The notes beneath the pieces are model-generated. The model saw nothing but the letters and a program-made list of their open reading frames with translations. It did no database searches and was not told where the DNA came from. A DNA stretch of 64,000 nt from Doryteuthis pealeii (lineage: Eukaryota; Mollusca; Cephalopoda; Myopsida; Loliginidae), in assembly GCA_023376005.1 (NCBI GenBank), contig CM042150.1, positions 73,276,752-73,340,751 of the forward strand, written 5' to 3'. This document shows positions 47,173 through 56,639 of this stretch, in pieces (position 1 is the stretch's first letter; the number at the start of each line of letters is the position of its first letter). A program made the translations under genes and the position numbers.

Positions 47173-48549
47173 GCCACACTAAAAGAGACATAACCGAGAG
47201 GCGAGAGCAATCACACAACACCAACAGAGACTACACACAACACACACACACAAAAGAGCAACATACAACACACACACCACTAAAGAGACGAGTACCGAGC
47301 ACACACAGGCACACTAAAAGAGACATACACACAAACAGCGAAGCACGAGTGAGAGAGAGACATCCCACACACACACCACAACGACACACTGAAAGAGACA
47401 TACACCCACACACACACACGAGCGCGAGCACCACACACTAAAAGAGATCATACACCCACACAAAGCAAAAGTGACACAAACAAAACCACAAATAAAAAGC
47501 AAATAAAATATTGATTTTTGATTGATTTACGCAATAATCAACCTCAAATAGGTCAATAATGCCGACTATGATATACGTTTGATGAATTGGTGATATGTTT
47601 ATTTTCTAAAGTCCCCCCCTAGCCCACCCCGACAGGGTGGAGGAATATAAGGTAGAGCAAGCTTAGATAATGGTTATTTGTTGTAAGAATGAATCAACAA
47701 TCCAAATTTCAAATCTAGCAAGGCTGTTTACATTCAATTTGTTACTAATGCTTACCAGAAAAGCCAGATCCATCCATTCTTTTCAAGATTAATTTATCAT
47801 GTTTTAATGGCATATTACCTCAATGTTTTGAATGAATTGTGATAATGTTTAATTTTCTAAAGGTAAAAAATCTATTTTTGTTGACCTATTTTCTTTTGTG
47901 TGAAACTTTTTTACATGTTTTGTTACATATTTTGTGTTTATTTTTTTGGAAGATTTTAGATTTTGTTGTAGATTGTGCCTCTTTATGTATCCAAGTAGTT
48001 TTTCTGGGTTTTATTGGTAGAGATATCCGTTTTAGATTTGTTGTTTGGTAGTATTTTTCGTAATTTATTTAGGTGCTACATCTGGTTAAGTATGTGTTTG
48101 ATGTGTTAGGGTTTTTTGGCATGTCATGCAATATGGGACTGCACCTCTTTTGAGGAGATATGAATGGTAATGTTTATGAGTGTCCTATTCTTAGTCTGGA
48201 TAATATTACTTTCTTTCTGGATATTTTGGGTTTGATTCATAAAATAATGAATAGAAAATTCTAGTTGTTAAGTTTCAAGTGACGACTGCAATAATCAGTT
48301 TTTCTTTAACTGAAAAAAGTATTCTGGTAAGCTACATCTCCGTTTTTCCCACAATTCGTCAAATGGTCACTCTCCTTTTTCGGCACAGCCTTTCTTCATG
48401 CCTGGTAACAAATTGTGAAAAAAAAACACAAAAACAAAACTTTGAAAAAAAACCACAAAACAAACTTGAAAAAAAAAAAAACAAAAAAAAAAAAAACTTG
48501 GGAAAAAAAAAAAACCAACATGAAATTATCAAAAAGATTAAAAATTTAC

Positions 48550-48696
48550 CTGTTCTTAGACATGATGGCAACCTTTTGCAGAGATTGAGGAATCGCTTTC
48601 GAGAAGCAAAATAAGTCTTGCGCCTCAGGTCGTAGCCAATCTTTCAATCCCCATTGGATGGTTGATGAAGAGTAGGAAAGTAAATAAGTCTAATTC
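48550..48696 (-). pseudogene. Inverted, damaged copy of laminin exon 2
   Basis: The minus strand aligns with 50127-50283, including a flanking acceptor (TTGTCTAG) and donor (CAG/GTAAAT), but it carries several small insertions and deletions that destroy the frame. It is 147 bp against 157 bp. It is part of the second inverted repeat, so it is either a decayed inverted duplicate or low-quality sequence of the same locus. Confidence 0.85.
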
Positions 48697-48767
48697 CTAG
48701 ACAAAGAAGTTTTTATGCTTATTTACAAACTTAATTTCTATAATTAGATAATTGATTATGCAAAATT

Positions 48768-49148
48768 GGTAATCTGAACATTAGCTACATAAATGAGAAT
48801 AACCTCCCCTTGTTTCTTTCACTTTGAGGAAACCTTTGTTTTGGTCGGACCATTTTCATTTCATGGTTCGAATCAATACAACTGCTGCAATGTTTTTAAA
48901 CACGAAAATATAAAATGTGTTCTTAATAACTAATTAAGTTCATTTCAAAAATGCGCAAGCAGAATTAAGAACACATTTGGATATTTTTGTGTAACATACA
49001 GCAGTTGTAATGATTCAACAAATTTGTAATTTTCAGTGTAGATTTACGGTGAATGAAATAATGGCGCGAGCAAAAACAACAGCTTCCTCAAAACTGAAAC
49101 AAACAAGGGGAAGTTACTCTCATTTATGGTAGCTAATGTTCAGATACC
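48768..49148. mobile_element. Foldback element GGTAATCTGAACATTAGC, inverted-arm copy
   Basis: It has inverted termini GGTAATCTGAACATTAGCTA at both ends and an inner palindrome around TGTGTTCTTAATAAC/AATTAAGAACACA. It is the mirror of the copy at 49668-50045, so it is probably the same insertion seen twice. Confidence 0.8.
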
Positions 49149-49244
49149 ATAATAATGTTTAATATGATGGAAGATTTATATTGACAATAATTTTTTTTAA
49201 AGTTGATGTAAAAAAATATTTTTTACATTTAAGATTAAAAACTT

Positions 49245-49348
49245 ACTCTCACATCTCAATTCACCAGCAACTCTGTTTACAATACATTGTCCAGTTTGTT
49301 GTTGGCATGCCATTGTGGCAGAACCTCCAATGTTACAGGGATCACAAG
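49245..49348 (-). pseudogene. Inverted, damaged copy of laminin exon 1
   Basis: The minus strand aligns with 49466-49565. The acceptor TGTATTTCAG and donor GAGTAAGT are retained, but insertions after the CD codons and a deletion in the CIC segment alter spacing and remove a conserved cysteine. It lies only about 120 bp from its intact partner. Confidence 0.85.
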
Positions 49349-49465
49349 CTGAAATACAATCAAAAAAGACATAACTAAAATAGTATTTTTTTCCAATACA
49401 AGTACTTACTACCAAGTACTATTTTATGATTTATTTTCATTTTATATTTTATGATTGTATTTCAG

Positions 49466-49565
49466 CTTGTGACTGTAACATTGGAGGTTCTGCCACAATG
49501 GCATGCAACAAACAAACTGGACAATGTATTTGTAAACCCAGAGTTGCTGGTATGAGATGTGATGA
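49466..49565 (+). CDS. Laminin alpha-type chain, exon 1 of 4 seen (LE repeat)
   Basis: The 100-bp exon has acceptor TTGTATTTCAG and donor GTAAGT. It enters with two bases of a split codon and leaves with two. It encodes 32 complete codons reading CDCNIGGSATMAC and then TGQCICKPRVAG followed by MRCDE. The spacing of cysteines (CxC...C...CxC...C) is that of a laminin-type EGF repeat cut short by the following globular domain. In LanA and vertebrate alpha-3/alpha-5 chains this arrangement precedes the L4b region, which is what exon 2 begins. The product would be a secreted basement-membrane subunit acting in a coiled-coil heterotrimer. A degraded inverted copy lies at 49245-49348. Upstream exons are not visible in the window. 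Confidence 0.85.
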
Positions 49566-49667
49566 GTAAGTTTTTAAATCTTAAAATGTAAAAAATATTT
49601 TTTAATCAACATTTAAAAAAAAATTATTGTCAATATAAATCTTCCATCATTTAATTAACATTATTAT

Positions 49668-50045
49668 GGTAATCTGAACATTAGCTACATAAATGAGAGT
49701 AACTTCCCCTTGTTTGTTTCATTTTGAGGAAGCTGTTTGTTTTGCTCGGCCATTTTCATTTCACCGTAAATCTACACTGAAAATACAAATTTGTTAGAAT
49801 CAATACAACTGCTGTATGTTTTAACACAAAAATATCAAAATGTGTTCTTAATTCTGCTTGCGCATTATTTGAAATGAACTTAATTGTTATTAAGAACACA
49901 TTTTATATTTTCGTGTTAAAACATGCAGCAGTTGTATTGATTCGAACCATGAAATGAAAATGGCCGACCAAAACATAAGGTTTCCTCAAAGTGAAAGAAA
50001 CAAGGGGAGGTTATTCTCATTTATGTAGCTAATGTTCAGATTACC
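49668..50045. mobile_element. Foldback element in laminin intron 1
   Basis: It is 378 bp, with imperfect terminal inverted repeats of about 110 bp starting GGTAATCTGAACATTAGCTA and ending in the reverse complement. The arms include CCTCAAA(A/G)TGAAA and AAATGGCCGACCAAAAC segments. It occupies most of the 561-bp intron. Related copies are at 53718-54049 and, partial, at 54092-54200. Confidence 0.85.
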
Positions 50046-50126
50046 AATTTTGCATAATCAATTATCTAATATAGAATATTAAGTTTGTAAATTAAAGCAT
50101 AATTTAAAACTTTTCTTTTTGTCTAG

Positions 50127-50283
50127 GCCAATTAAGACTTATTACTTTCCTACTCTTCATCAACATCAATATGAGATTGAAGATGGCTACCGACCTGGAG
50201 GCGGCAAGACTTATTTTGCTTTCTCTGAAACTGAATTTCCTCAATTCTCTGCAAAAGGTTATGCCATCATGTCTAAGAAACAG
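50127..50283 (+). CDS. Laminin alpha-type chain, exon 2 of 4 seen (start of L4b-like region)
   Basis: The 157-bp exon has acceptor TTTTTGTCTAG and donor GTAAAT. It completes the split codon of exon 1 and ends in phase 0. The encoded segment starts PIKTYYFPTLHQHQYEIEDG, followed by a Gly-rich turn, then FPQFSAKGYAIMSKKQ. The pattern YY(F/V)PTLHQ...E(I/V)EDG and the F-x-x-FS-x-KGYA segment is familiar from the domain that follows the first LE array in Drosophila LanA and alpha-5-like chains. It is fully open and splices in frame with exon 3. A frameshifted inverted duplicate lies at 48550-48696. Confidence 0.87.
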
Positions 50284-50333
50284 GTAAATTTTTAATCTTT
50301 TTTGATAATTCATGTTGGTTTTTTTTTTTTCAA

Positions 50334-50371
<38 letters not shown>

Positions 50372-51390
50372 CAAAGTTTTTGTTTTTGTTTTTTTTTTTT
50401 GTTTTTTTGTTTTTTTTTCAAAGTTTTTTTTTCCTAGCATGAAGAGAAAGGTCTGTGTTCAATGTTAAAGTGAAGTGAAACATTTGACGAATTGTGTAAA
50501 ACTACGGAGTGTAGCTACCAGAATACTTTTTTTCAGTTAAAGAAAAACTGATTATTGCAGTCGTCACTTGAAACTAACAACTAGAATTTTCTATTCATAT
50601 TTTATTTGAAATCAAACCAAAATATCCAGAAAAGAAGTAATATTATCCAGACTAAGAATAGGACACTCATACATTACCCATTCATATCTCCTCAAAAAAG
50701 AAGCAGTCCCATATTGCATACCATGCCAAAAACCCTACACAATCAAACACATACTAACAGAATGTAGCAACCTAAAATAAATACGAAAAAAATACTACCA
50801 AACAACAAATCTAAAACGGATATTCTACCAAATAAACCCAGAAAAACTACTTGGATACATAAAAGAGGCACATATCTACAACAAAATCTAAAAATCTTCC
50901 AAAAAAATAAACACAAATATATGTTAACAAAAACATGTAAAAGTTTCATTCACAAAAGAAAATATGTCAAAAATAGATTTTTTACCTTTAGAAAATTAAA
51001 CATTATCACCAATTCATTTCAAAACATTGAGGTTAATATGCCATAAAACATGATCAAATTAAATCTGAAAAGAATGGATGGATTCATGCTTTTCTGAAGA
51101 GCATTAGTACAAATTGAAATGTAAACAGCCTTGTCTAAGATTTGAATTTGGGATTGTTGATTCCATTTCTTACAACAATAACCATTACTCTAAGTGCTCT
51201 ACCTTATATTCCTCCACCCTGTCGGGGGGGGGGGGAACTTTAGAAAATTAAACATTATCACCAATTCATTTCAAAAACGTAGTCGGCATTAAATGACCTA
51301 TTGAGGTTGATATGCCGTAATCAAATCAAAATCATATTTTATTTGCTTTTTATTTGTGTTTTTGTGTGTCACTTTTGCTTTGTGTGGGTG
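50284..51390. other. Laminin intron 2, proximal part
   Basis: Contains poly-T rich sequence (50320-50430) and a directly repeated ACCAATTCATTTCAAAA / TATGCC(A/G)TAA module at about 50995-51060 and 51258-51325. It also has an AAACAGCCTTG...CTCTACCTTATATTCCTCCA segment (51110-51220) found in mirrored form at about 47635-47740. Confidence 0.65.
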
Positions 51391-53112
51391 TATGTCTCTT
51401 TTAGTGTGTGTGTGTGTGTGTGTGTGTGGTTATGTCTCTTAGTGTGTGTGTGTGTGTGTGTGTATGTGTCTCTTTTTAGTGTGTGTGTGTGTGTGTATGT
51501 CTCTTTTAGTGTGTGTGTGTGTGTGTATGTCTCTTTTAGTGTGTGTGTGTGTGTGTATGTCTCTTAGTGTGTGTGTGGTGTGTGTATGTCTCTTTTAGTG
51601 TGTGTGTGTGTGTGTGTGTGTGTATGTCTCTTTAGTGTGTGTGTGTGTGTCTTTTAGTGTGTGTGTGTATGTCTCTTTTAGTGTGTGTGTGTGTGTGTAT
51701 GTCTCTTTTAGTGTGTGTGTGTGTGTGTATGTCTCTTTTAGTGTGTGTTGTGTGTGTATGTCTCTTTAGTGGTGTGTGTGTGTGTGTCTTTTAGTGTGTG
51801 TGTGTGTGTGTATGTCTCTTTAGTGTGTGTGTGTGTGTGTGTATGTCTTTTTAGTGTGTGTGTGTGTGTGTGTATGTCTCTTTTAGTGTGTGTGTGTGTG
51901 TGTGTATGTCTCTTTTAGTGTGTGTGTGTGTGTGTGTGTGTATGTCTCTTTTAGTGTGTGTGTGTGTGTGTGTATGTCTCTTTTAGTGTGTGTGTGTGTG
52001 TGTATGTCTCTTTTAGTGTGTATGTGTGTGTGTGTGTATGTCTCTTTTTGTGTGTGTGTGTGTGTGTGTGTATGTCTCTTTAGTGTGTGTGTTGTGTGTG
52101 TGTATGTCTCTTTTAGTGTGTGTGTGTGTGTATGTCTCTTTTAGTGTGTGTGTGTGTGTATGTCTCTTTTAGTGTGTGTGTGTGTGTGTGTCTCTTTAGT
52201 GTGTGTGTGTGTGTCTCTGTCTCTTTAGTGTGTGTGTGTGTGTGTGTATGTCTCTTTTAGTGTGTGTGTGTGTGTGTGTATGTCTCTTTTAGTGTGTGGT
52301 GTGTGTGTGTTAGTGTGTGTGTGTATCTCTTTTGTGTGTGTGTGTGTGTGTGTGTATGTCTCTTTATGTGTGTGTGTGTGTGTGTGTATGTCTCTTTTAG
52401 TGTGTGTGTGTGTGTGTGTGTGTGTATGCCTCTTTAGTGTGTGTGTGTGTATGTCTCTTTTAGTGTGTGTGTGTGTATGTCTCTTTTAGTGTGTGTGTGT
52501 GTATGCTCTTTTAGTGTGTGTGTGTGTGTGTGTGTGTGTCTCTTTTAGTGTGTGGTGTGTGTGTTGTGTGTGGTGTGTGTGTGTATTCTTTTAGTGTGTG
52601 TGTGTGTGTGGTATGTCTTTAGTGTGTGTGTGTGTGTATGTCTCTTTTAGTGTGTGTGTGTGTGGGTGTATGTCTCTTTTAGTGTGTGTGTGTGTGTGTG
52701 TGTATGTCTCTTTTAGTGTGTGTGTGTGTGTGTGTGTGTCTCTTTAGTGTGTGTGTGTTGTGTGTATGTTCTCTTTTAGTGTGTGTGTGTGTGTGGGTGT
52801 ATGTCTCTTTTAGTGTGTGTGTGTGTGTATGTCTCTTTAGTGTGTGTGGGTGTATGTCTCTTTTAGTGTGTGTGTGTTGTGGGTGTATGTCTTTTTTGTG
52901 TGTGTGTGTGTATGTCTCTTTAGTGTGTGTGTGTGTATGTCTCTTTTATGTGTGTGTGTGTATGTCTCTTTTAGTGTGTGTGTGTGGTGTATGTCTCTTT
53001 TAGTGTGTGTGTGTGTGGGTGTATGTCTCTTTTAGTGTGTGTGGGTGTGGGTGTATGTCTCTCTTTTAGTGTGTGTGGGGGTGTCTCTCTCTCTCTTTTA
53101 GTGTGTGTGTTG
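51391..53112 (+). repeat. GT-rich minisatellite with TATGTCTCTTTTAG units in laminin intron 2
   Basis: Roughly fifty units of about 25-40 bp each, made of a (GT)n run of variable length plus a conserved TATGTCTCTTTTAGTG core. Each core is a short pyrimidine tract ending in AG, i.e. resembling a 3' splice site. The array ends about 75 bp before exon 3. Partial inverted counterpart at 47173-47470. All reading frames through it are Cys/Val/Ser-rich low-complexity and not genes. Confidence 0.93.
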
Positions 53113-53186
53113 GCGTGTTATTAATAGTATAAAACATTTTTATAAAAATACAAAATTTAAATGAAATTTTCTTTCCACTTTCATAG

Positions 53187-53465
53187 CCTGAAATTCTGAT
53201 CCGTACTAAAATCCACAAACCTGCCCTCTATCGGTTGTTGTTCCGTTACCACAACAAAGGAGAAACTGAAATAAAAGGCAAACTGACGCTGACTCCGAGG
53301 ATTGTTGTTGATACAGAACAAGAAGCCAACATCGTCTTTAAGCCAACTAGTGAACCATCTTTCACCAAAGTGGCCGATGTCAGTTCTACATTTGTACTCA
53401 ATCCTGGCAAATGGACCCTTTCTATCAAAGTCCCAGAAGACATGCTACCTGATGAATTATTCTTG
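53187..53465 (+). CDS. Laminin alpha-type chain, exon 3 of 4 seen (L4b-like region)
   Basis: The 279-bp exon encodes 93 codons in phase 0/0, with acceptor CACTTTCATAG and donor GTAAGT. The segment starts PEILIRTKIHKPALYRLLFR, continues YHNKGETEIKGKLTLTP, and later has FKPTSEPSFTKV and FVLNPGKWTLSIK. Order and motifs (LYR-hydrophobic-RY-N, P(T/S)xEP-F-V, PG-W) match the beta-rich L4b domain in LanA, alpha-3 and alpha-5 laminins. It is fully open, in contrast to the decayed repeats around it. The domain lies in the short arm of the chain and is believed to act in network or partner interactions rather than trimerisation. Confidence 0.9.
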
Positions 53466-53717
53466 GTAAGTTCAATTTGTTGAGAGAAAAAATGATATGA
53501 AAACATTTAAGTTGGATAAGATGAAGTGCTCATATGCTTCAAAGTAGAGCAGTATAAAAACTAAAATAATTCTTATTTCACCTTAGTTATCTGTAGTTTC
53601 AGGTTTTGTTTTGCTTATTTTTAAAAAAGGTTTTTTAATTTTTATTTTTTTAATTTTTAAATCTGGTTTTGATGTGCTAGTTTTATTATTTAACATTTTT
53701 TTTAATGGTTTTCATTT

Positions 53718-54049
53718 GGTAATCAGAACATTAGCTACATAAATGAGAGTAATCTCCCTTGTTTGTTTCCCTTTGAGGAAGCCGTTATGTTTTGGTCGGC
53801 CATTTTTATTTCATCGTAAATCTATACACTAATGTGTTCTTAATAACAATTAAGTTCATTTCAAATAATGTGCAAGCACAATTAAGAACACATTTTATGA
53901 TATATTCGTGTTAAAACATGCAGTTGTATTGATTCGAACAATAGTGTATAGATTTACGATGAAATAAAAATGGCCGACCAAAACACAAGGGCTTCCTCAA
54001 ACAAATAAGGGAGATTACTCTCATTTATGTAGCTAATGTTCTGATTACC
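53718..54049. mobile_element. Foldback element in laminin intron 3
   Basis: It is 332 bp, with ends GGTAATCAGAACATTAGCTA and reverse complement and the same inner segments as the copy in intron 1. Pairing extends outward about 20 bp further on each side (AATGGTTTTCATTT / AAATGAAAACCATT), so here the inverted repeat is longer than the element core. Confidence 0.85.
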
Positions 54050-54091
54050 AAATGAAAACCATTAAAAAAAATTTTAAATTCGTATTTTTAA

Positions 54092-54200
54092 TGTAGATTT
54101 ACAGTGAAATGAAAATGGCTGACCAAAACGTATAGCTTCCTCAAAGGGAAATAAAGAAGGGGAGGTTATTCTCATTTATGTAGCTAATGTTCAGATTACC
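54092..54200. mobile_element. Partial foldback element in laminin intron 3
   Basis: One terminal arm only, from GTAGATTTACAGTGAAATG through AATGGCTGACCAAAACG to TAGCTAATGTTCAGATTACC. It is about 40 bp from the full copy. Confidence 0.8.
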
Positions 54201-54299
54201 TTGAAATGACTCTTATGTTGTCATAATAGAATCCGGACATTTGAATCCAGTTGGTTTTCTTTCGATTTTTGTTTAAAAAAATGTATTTTCCTTTTACAG

Positions 54300-54391
54300 G
54301 ATTACCTTGTTCTTGTCCCTCAACAATATTACGAAGCAACAGTTTTGCAGGATAGGATCTCAAGACAATGTATTCTTTCACAAGATGAGCC
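54300..54391 (+). CDS. Laminin alpha-type chain, exon 4 of 4 seen
   Basis: The 92-bp exon has acceptor TTCCTTTTACAG and donor GTAAGT. It enters in phase 0 and leaves with two bases. The encoded start DYLVLVPQQYYEATVLQ closely follows the DY-x-V-L-(V/L)P-xx-YYEA pattern of the L4b-domain end in LanA and alpha-5, and a Cys follows in ISRQCIL. It joins exon 3 (ends ELFL) without a frame break. The next exon was not found before the window ends, although gypsy copy B and 9 kb of sequence follow. Intron 4 is therefore either very long or the assembly is disordered. Confidence 0.87.
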
Positions 54392-54738
54392 GTAAGTATA
54401 TAAAAAAAAAAAAAAATTATGACTATTGTAAAGTATGTATGTTGCGTAGGGCCATGGTCGGGTTGTAGTAGTAGTCGTTAGTAATAGTAGCTGTTGTTAG
54501 TTCAGGGTAACAACATACGAAAGTCGTATAGTCAAAAAGGGGTTGTCTATTTCTTTCTAGGCTCGTGGGTTCTTTTTTAGAGAGCCGAGAGTAAGGTCAA
54601 GCTGTTCTATCGTAAATCACGTTCATGCGCGCTGTTCGTTGCTAGCCTAGACATGTCACCGTGGAACCTCCAGAGACCCACGTCTGCCTCAGGCCAAGAC
54701 CAAAAGACTGATTTTTTTTTTCTTCTGTTTTTGGTCCT
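54392..54738. other. Laminin intron 4, proximal part
   Basis: Less AT-rich than average, with TAGTAGTAGTCGTTAG-like triplets near 54466. No exon or RNA gene recognised. Confidence 0.45.
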
Positions 54739-54739
54739 G

Positions 54740-54907
54740 GGGGTGGGGGAAGGGACTACATCCACTTCCGCCCTCCGTGGGGGAAGGGACACCATCCACT
54801 TCCGCCCTCCGTGGGGGAAGGGACACCATCCACTTCCGCCCTCCGTGGGGGAAGGGACACCATCCACTTCCGCCCTCCGTGGGGGAAGGGACTACATCCA
54901 CTTCCAC
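54740..54907 (+). repeat. 34-bp GC-rich minisatellite, ~5 units
   Basis: The unit of CCGCCCTCCGTGGGGGAAGG plus GACACCATCCACTT is repeated about five times, nearly identical in the central units. The outer two carry a GACTACATCC variant. All three frames are open on both strands because 34 is not a multiple of three, and the resulting Ser/Pro-rich frames are not genes. Confidence 0.93.
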
Positions 54908-54984
54908 AGAAAAACTTGGACTTCTGATTACCGTTTTATTTTCAATCCCCAAATTCTCCGTAGACCATAATAATTATGCTACAT

Positions 54985-55530
54985 GTATTTACCCAACCCC
55001 TCCGCATGAGCAGGATGCAACACAAGGTCAATTTTTCAGCGGGATATTGCGGGTTTTGAATTTAGTCTTCCTTCTCCAAGGTCAGTTGCCTAGGGAAGGC
55101 TAAAGAGCCCAGTTTCTTACTATTTACCCATAGCTATGGGGTGGGGTAGAAGAGATGGATTCATGCCTTTCCCAAAGGAATTAGTGGGAAGTGAAATGCA
55201 AACAGGTTCATCCAAGATTTGAATTATGGTCAGTGTCCATTTCTTAAGACCAATCCTTATGCCACACCCCTCCACTGACCATTGTAATGTAGTCTGGTGC
55301 AGAAGTTTGCATCAGATATGTGACCCTGAGGTAAAAGCACAATCACTCATGGTGGAGTGATTATCATCATAGGAAATGGACCAAGTTCAAATCCTAGATA
55401 AGGCTGTTTACATTTCACATAGTAAATAGTAGGGCAGACTGGGCTCTTTAATCTTGTTACAGTAACTGGTTGAGAAGGAAAACTCTGAATTCAAACCTGT
55501 TAAACTCTGCTTAAAAATTGACCTTGTGTG
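54985..55530. repeat. Inverted pair of TATTTACCCAACCCCTC family repeats
   Basis: The left copy (54985-55265) and right copy in reverse complement (about 55300-55530) share CAAGGTCAATTTTT, TACTATTTACCCATAGCTA-like, GTGAAATGCAAACAG and TCCAAGATTTGAA-like segments in mirror order. The family also occurs singly at 12590-12740. Confidence 0.7.
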
Positions 55531-55626
55531 GATAATTTGAAAATATGTTTACAAAATGAAATGTGCTTGAAAAGAAATACTTAGAAACTTTAACAGCTTG
55601 AATTATGAAAACTTGAACTGACTTGT

Positions 55627-55727
55627 GTTGTGCTACTCATATGCTGGGTTGGCGAGGGCTGGAATCGAACCAGGAACCTCGGGGATCCCAGCCAGACATT
55701 CTACTGACTCAGCTAAGCCGTCCCTGA
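55627..55727 (-). mobile_element. tRNA-derived SINE head, truncated
   Basis: The minus strand has box A TAGCTGAGTCAGTAGAATG, box B GGTTCGATTCC and then CCAACCCAGCATATGAGTAG, the same order as the SINE at 17515-17762. It is truncated just after the GAGTAGCACA segment. Confidence 0.8.
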
Positions 55728-55883
55728 TAGCTTATAAATATGGAAAGGTTTAAGGAAGGTATTAAAAAATAATAGATGAAATTTCTAACCATTCTGACAT
55801 TAAAAAAAAAAAAATTCTCTTCGAACTAGAAGTCTTTTTGTCAAGACTTTAAAAAAAAAAAGTCTATTATTCAATTATATATA

Positions 55884-56505
55884 CTAGCAAATATATGCAC
55901 CCTCTGGGTGCAAGTATTTAAGTTTGAATGTCATAAAATATTGTATTAAATTAGAAAGACTAATGAAACTAAATAAGAATACAGATAAAAAGATTTGAAA
56001 CATGGGGGTATAATCGAAAAATAGAACTGAAACCTACACTTCCATCACTCTCGTCTTTCATTGTTATTTTTTCTAATTTAAGTATTTAGTTAAAAGAGGA
56101 AGTAAAGAATAAAATTACAGTTATTTCTTCTTGTTAATGGATTTCATTTAAGATTTATTGAAGAGATTTTTGCTTATATTCATTAAAATAAAACCAAACA
56201 ATTAGAAATCAATATTACTAAACACATATTTATTAAAATCACATTTTAAATATCAATATGCAAATTAGCCTTCCCGTTCACAATGTAAACTGTTATTTTG
56301 TTGTATATATAAATATAATTGCATGTTATTAATATGTGGATATGGTCAACCGCATTAATAATGTAAAACAATTTTATTAATAATTGAGATTTAAATAAAA
56401 ATAAAATCATTGAGATTGTGATGTCAATAACAAAGGGAATTGTGACTTGAGTAGTAATATACTTTTGATTACAGACAGAAAAACACACAATCTCCATTAT
56501 ATATA
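55884..56505 (-). mobile_element. Helitron-like element, minus strand
   Basis: The minus-strand 3' end shows a 7-bp hairpin (TGCACCC, loop AGA, GGGTGCA; 55896-55912), an 8-bp spacer and CTAG (55884-55887), followed by T. The other end near 56500 is an AT-rich stretch next to AATGGAGATTGTGTG. The expected terminal TC cannot be defined in the AT run. There is no coding capacity. Confidence 0.5.
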
Positions 56506-56639
56506 TATATATTCAGTTTTGGGGAGTGGGTCTCTAACTGGATACAGCCAGTGTATTCTAAGCCCCACAGCACTTGAAAAATGTAAAAATTATGAGAACT
56601 TGAACTGACTTGTGTTGGAACTATGTGGTAGCAAGAGGT

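Larger units (their letters stand above)
47173..49400. repeat. Second inverted repeat, left arm
   Basis: Mirrors about 49420-51650: a CA-rich remnant with ACTAAAAGAGACATAC units (47173-47470) pairs with the GT array. About 47490-47680 pairs with 51190-51350, 48270-48330 with 50510-50580, 48550-48696 with laminin exon 2, 48768-49148 with the foldback at 49668-50045, and 49245-49348 with laminin exon 1. The centre is near 49407. This arm has many more indels relative to the functional copy. Confidence 0.9.
49420..51650. repeat. Second inverted repeat, right arm
   Basis: Reverse-complement partner of 47173-49400, containing intact laminin exons 1 and 2. Its outer end lies somewhere within the GT array and cannot be placed exactly because the array is internally repetitive. 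Confidence 0.85.

Noticed and set aside
47231..47502. Cys-rich minus-strand frames
   Set aside because: Same array in inverted orientation at the left end of the second palindrome.
48279..48614. Lys/Asn-rich 111-codon frame
   Set aside because: Comes from A-rich homopolymers in the mirror of laminin intron 2, overlapping the damaged exon 2 copy in the wrong strand.
51301..53035. Several Cys/Val/Ser-rich open frames of 60-105 codons
   Set aside because: They are translations of the (GT)n/TCTCTTTTAG array in an intron. They have no codon structure and vary with repeat length.
51391..53112. CRISPR-like regular repeat spacing
   Set aside because: The spacers are GT dinucleotides of variable length, not unique sequence, and the genome is an animal's.
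54607..54970. Overlapping Pro/Ser-rich frames on both strands
   Set aside because: Generated by the 34-bp minisatellite, which is open in all frames.
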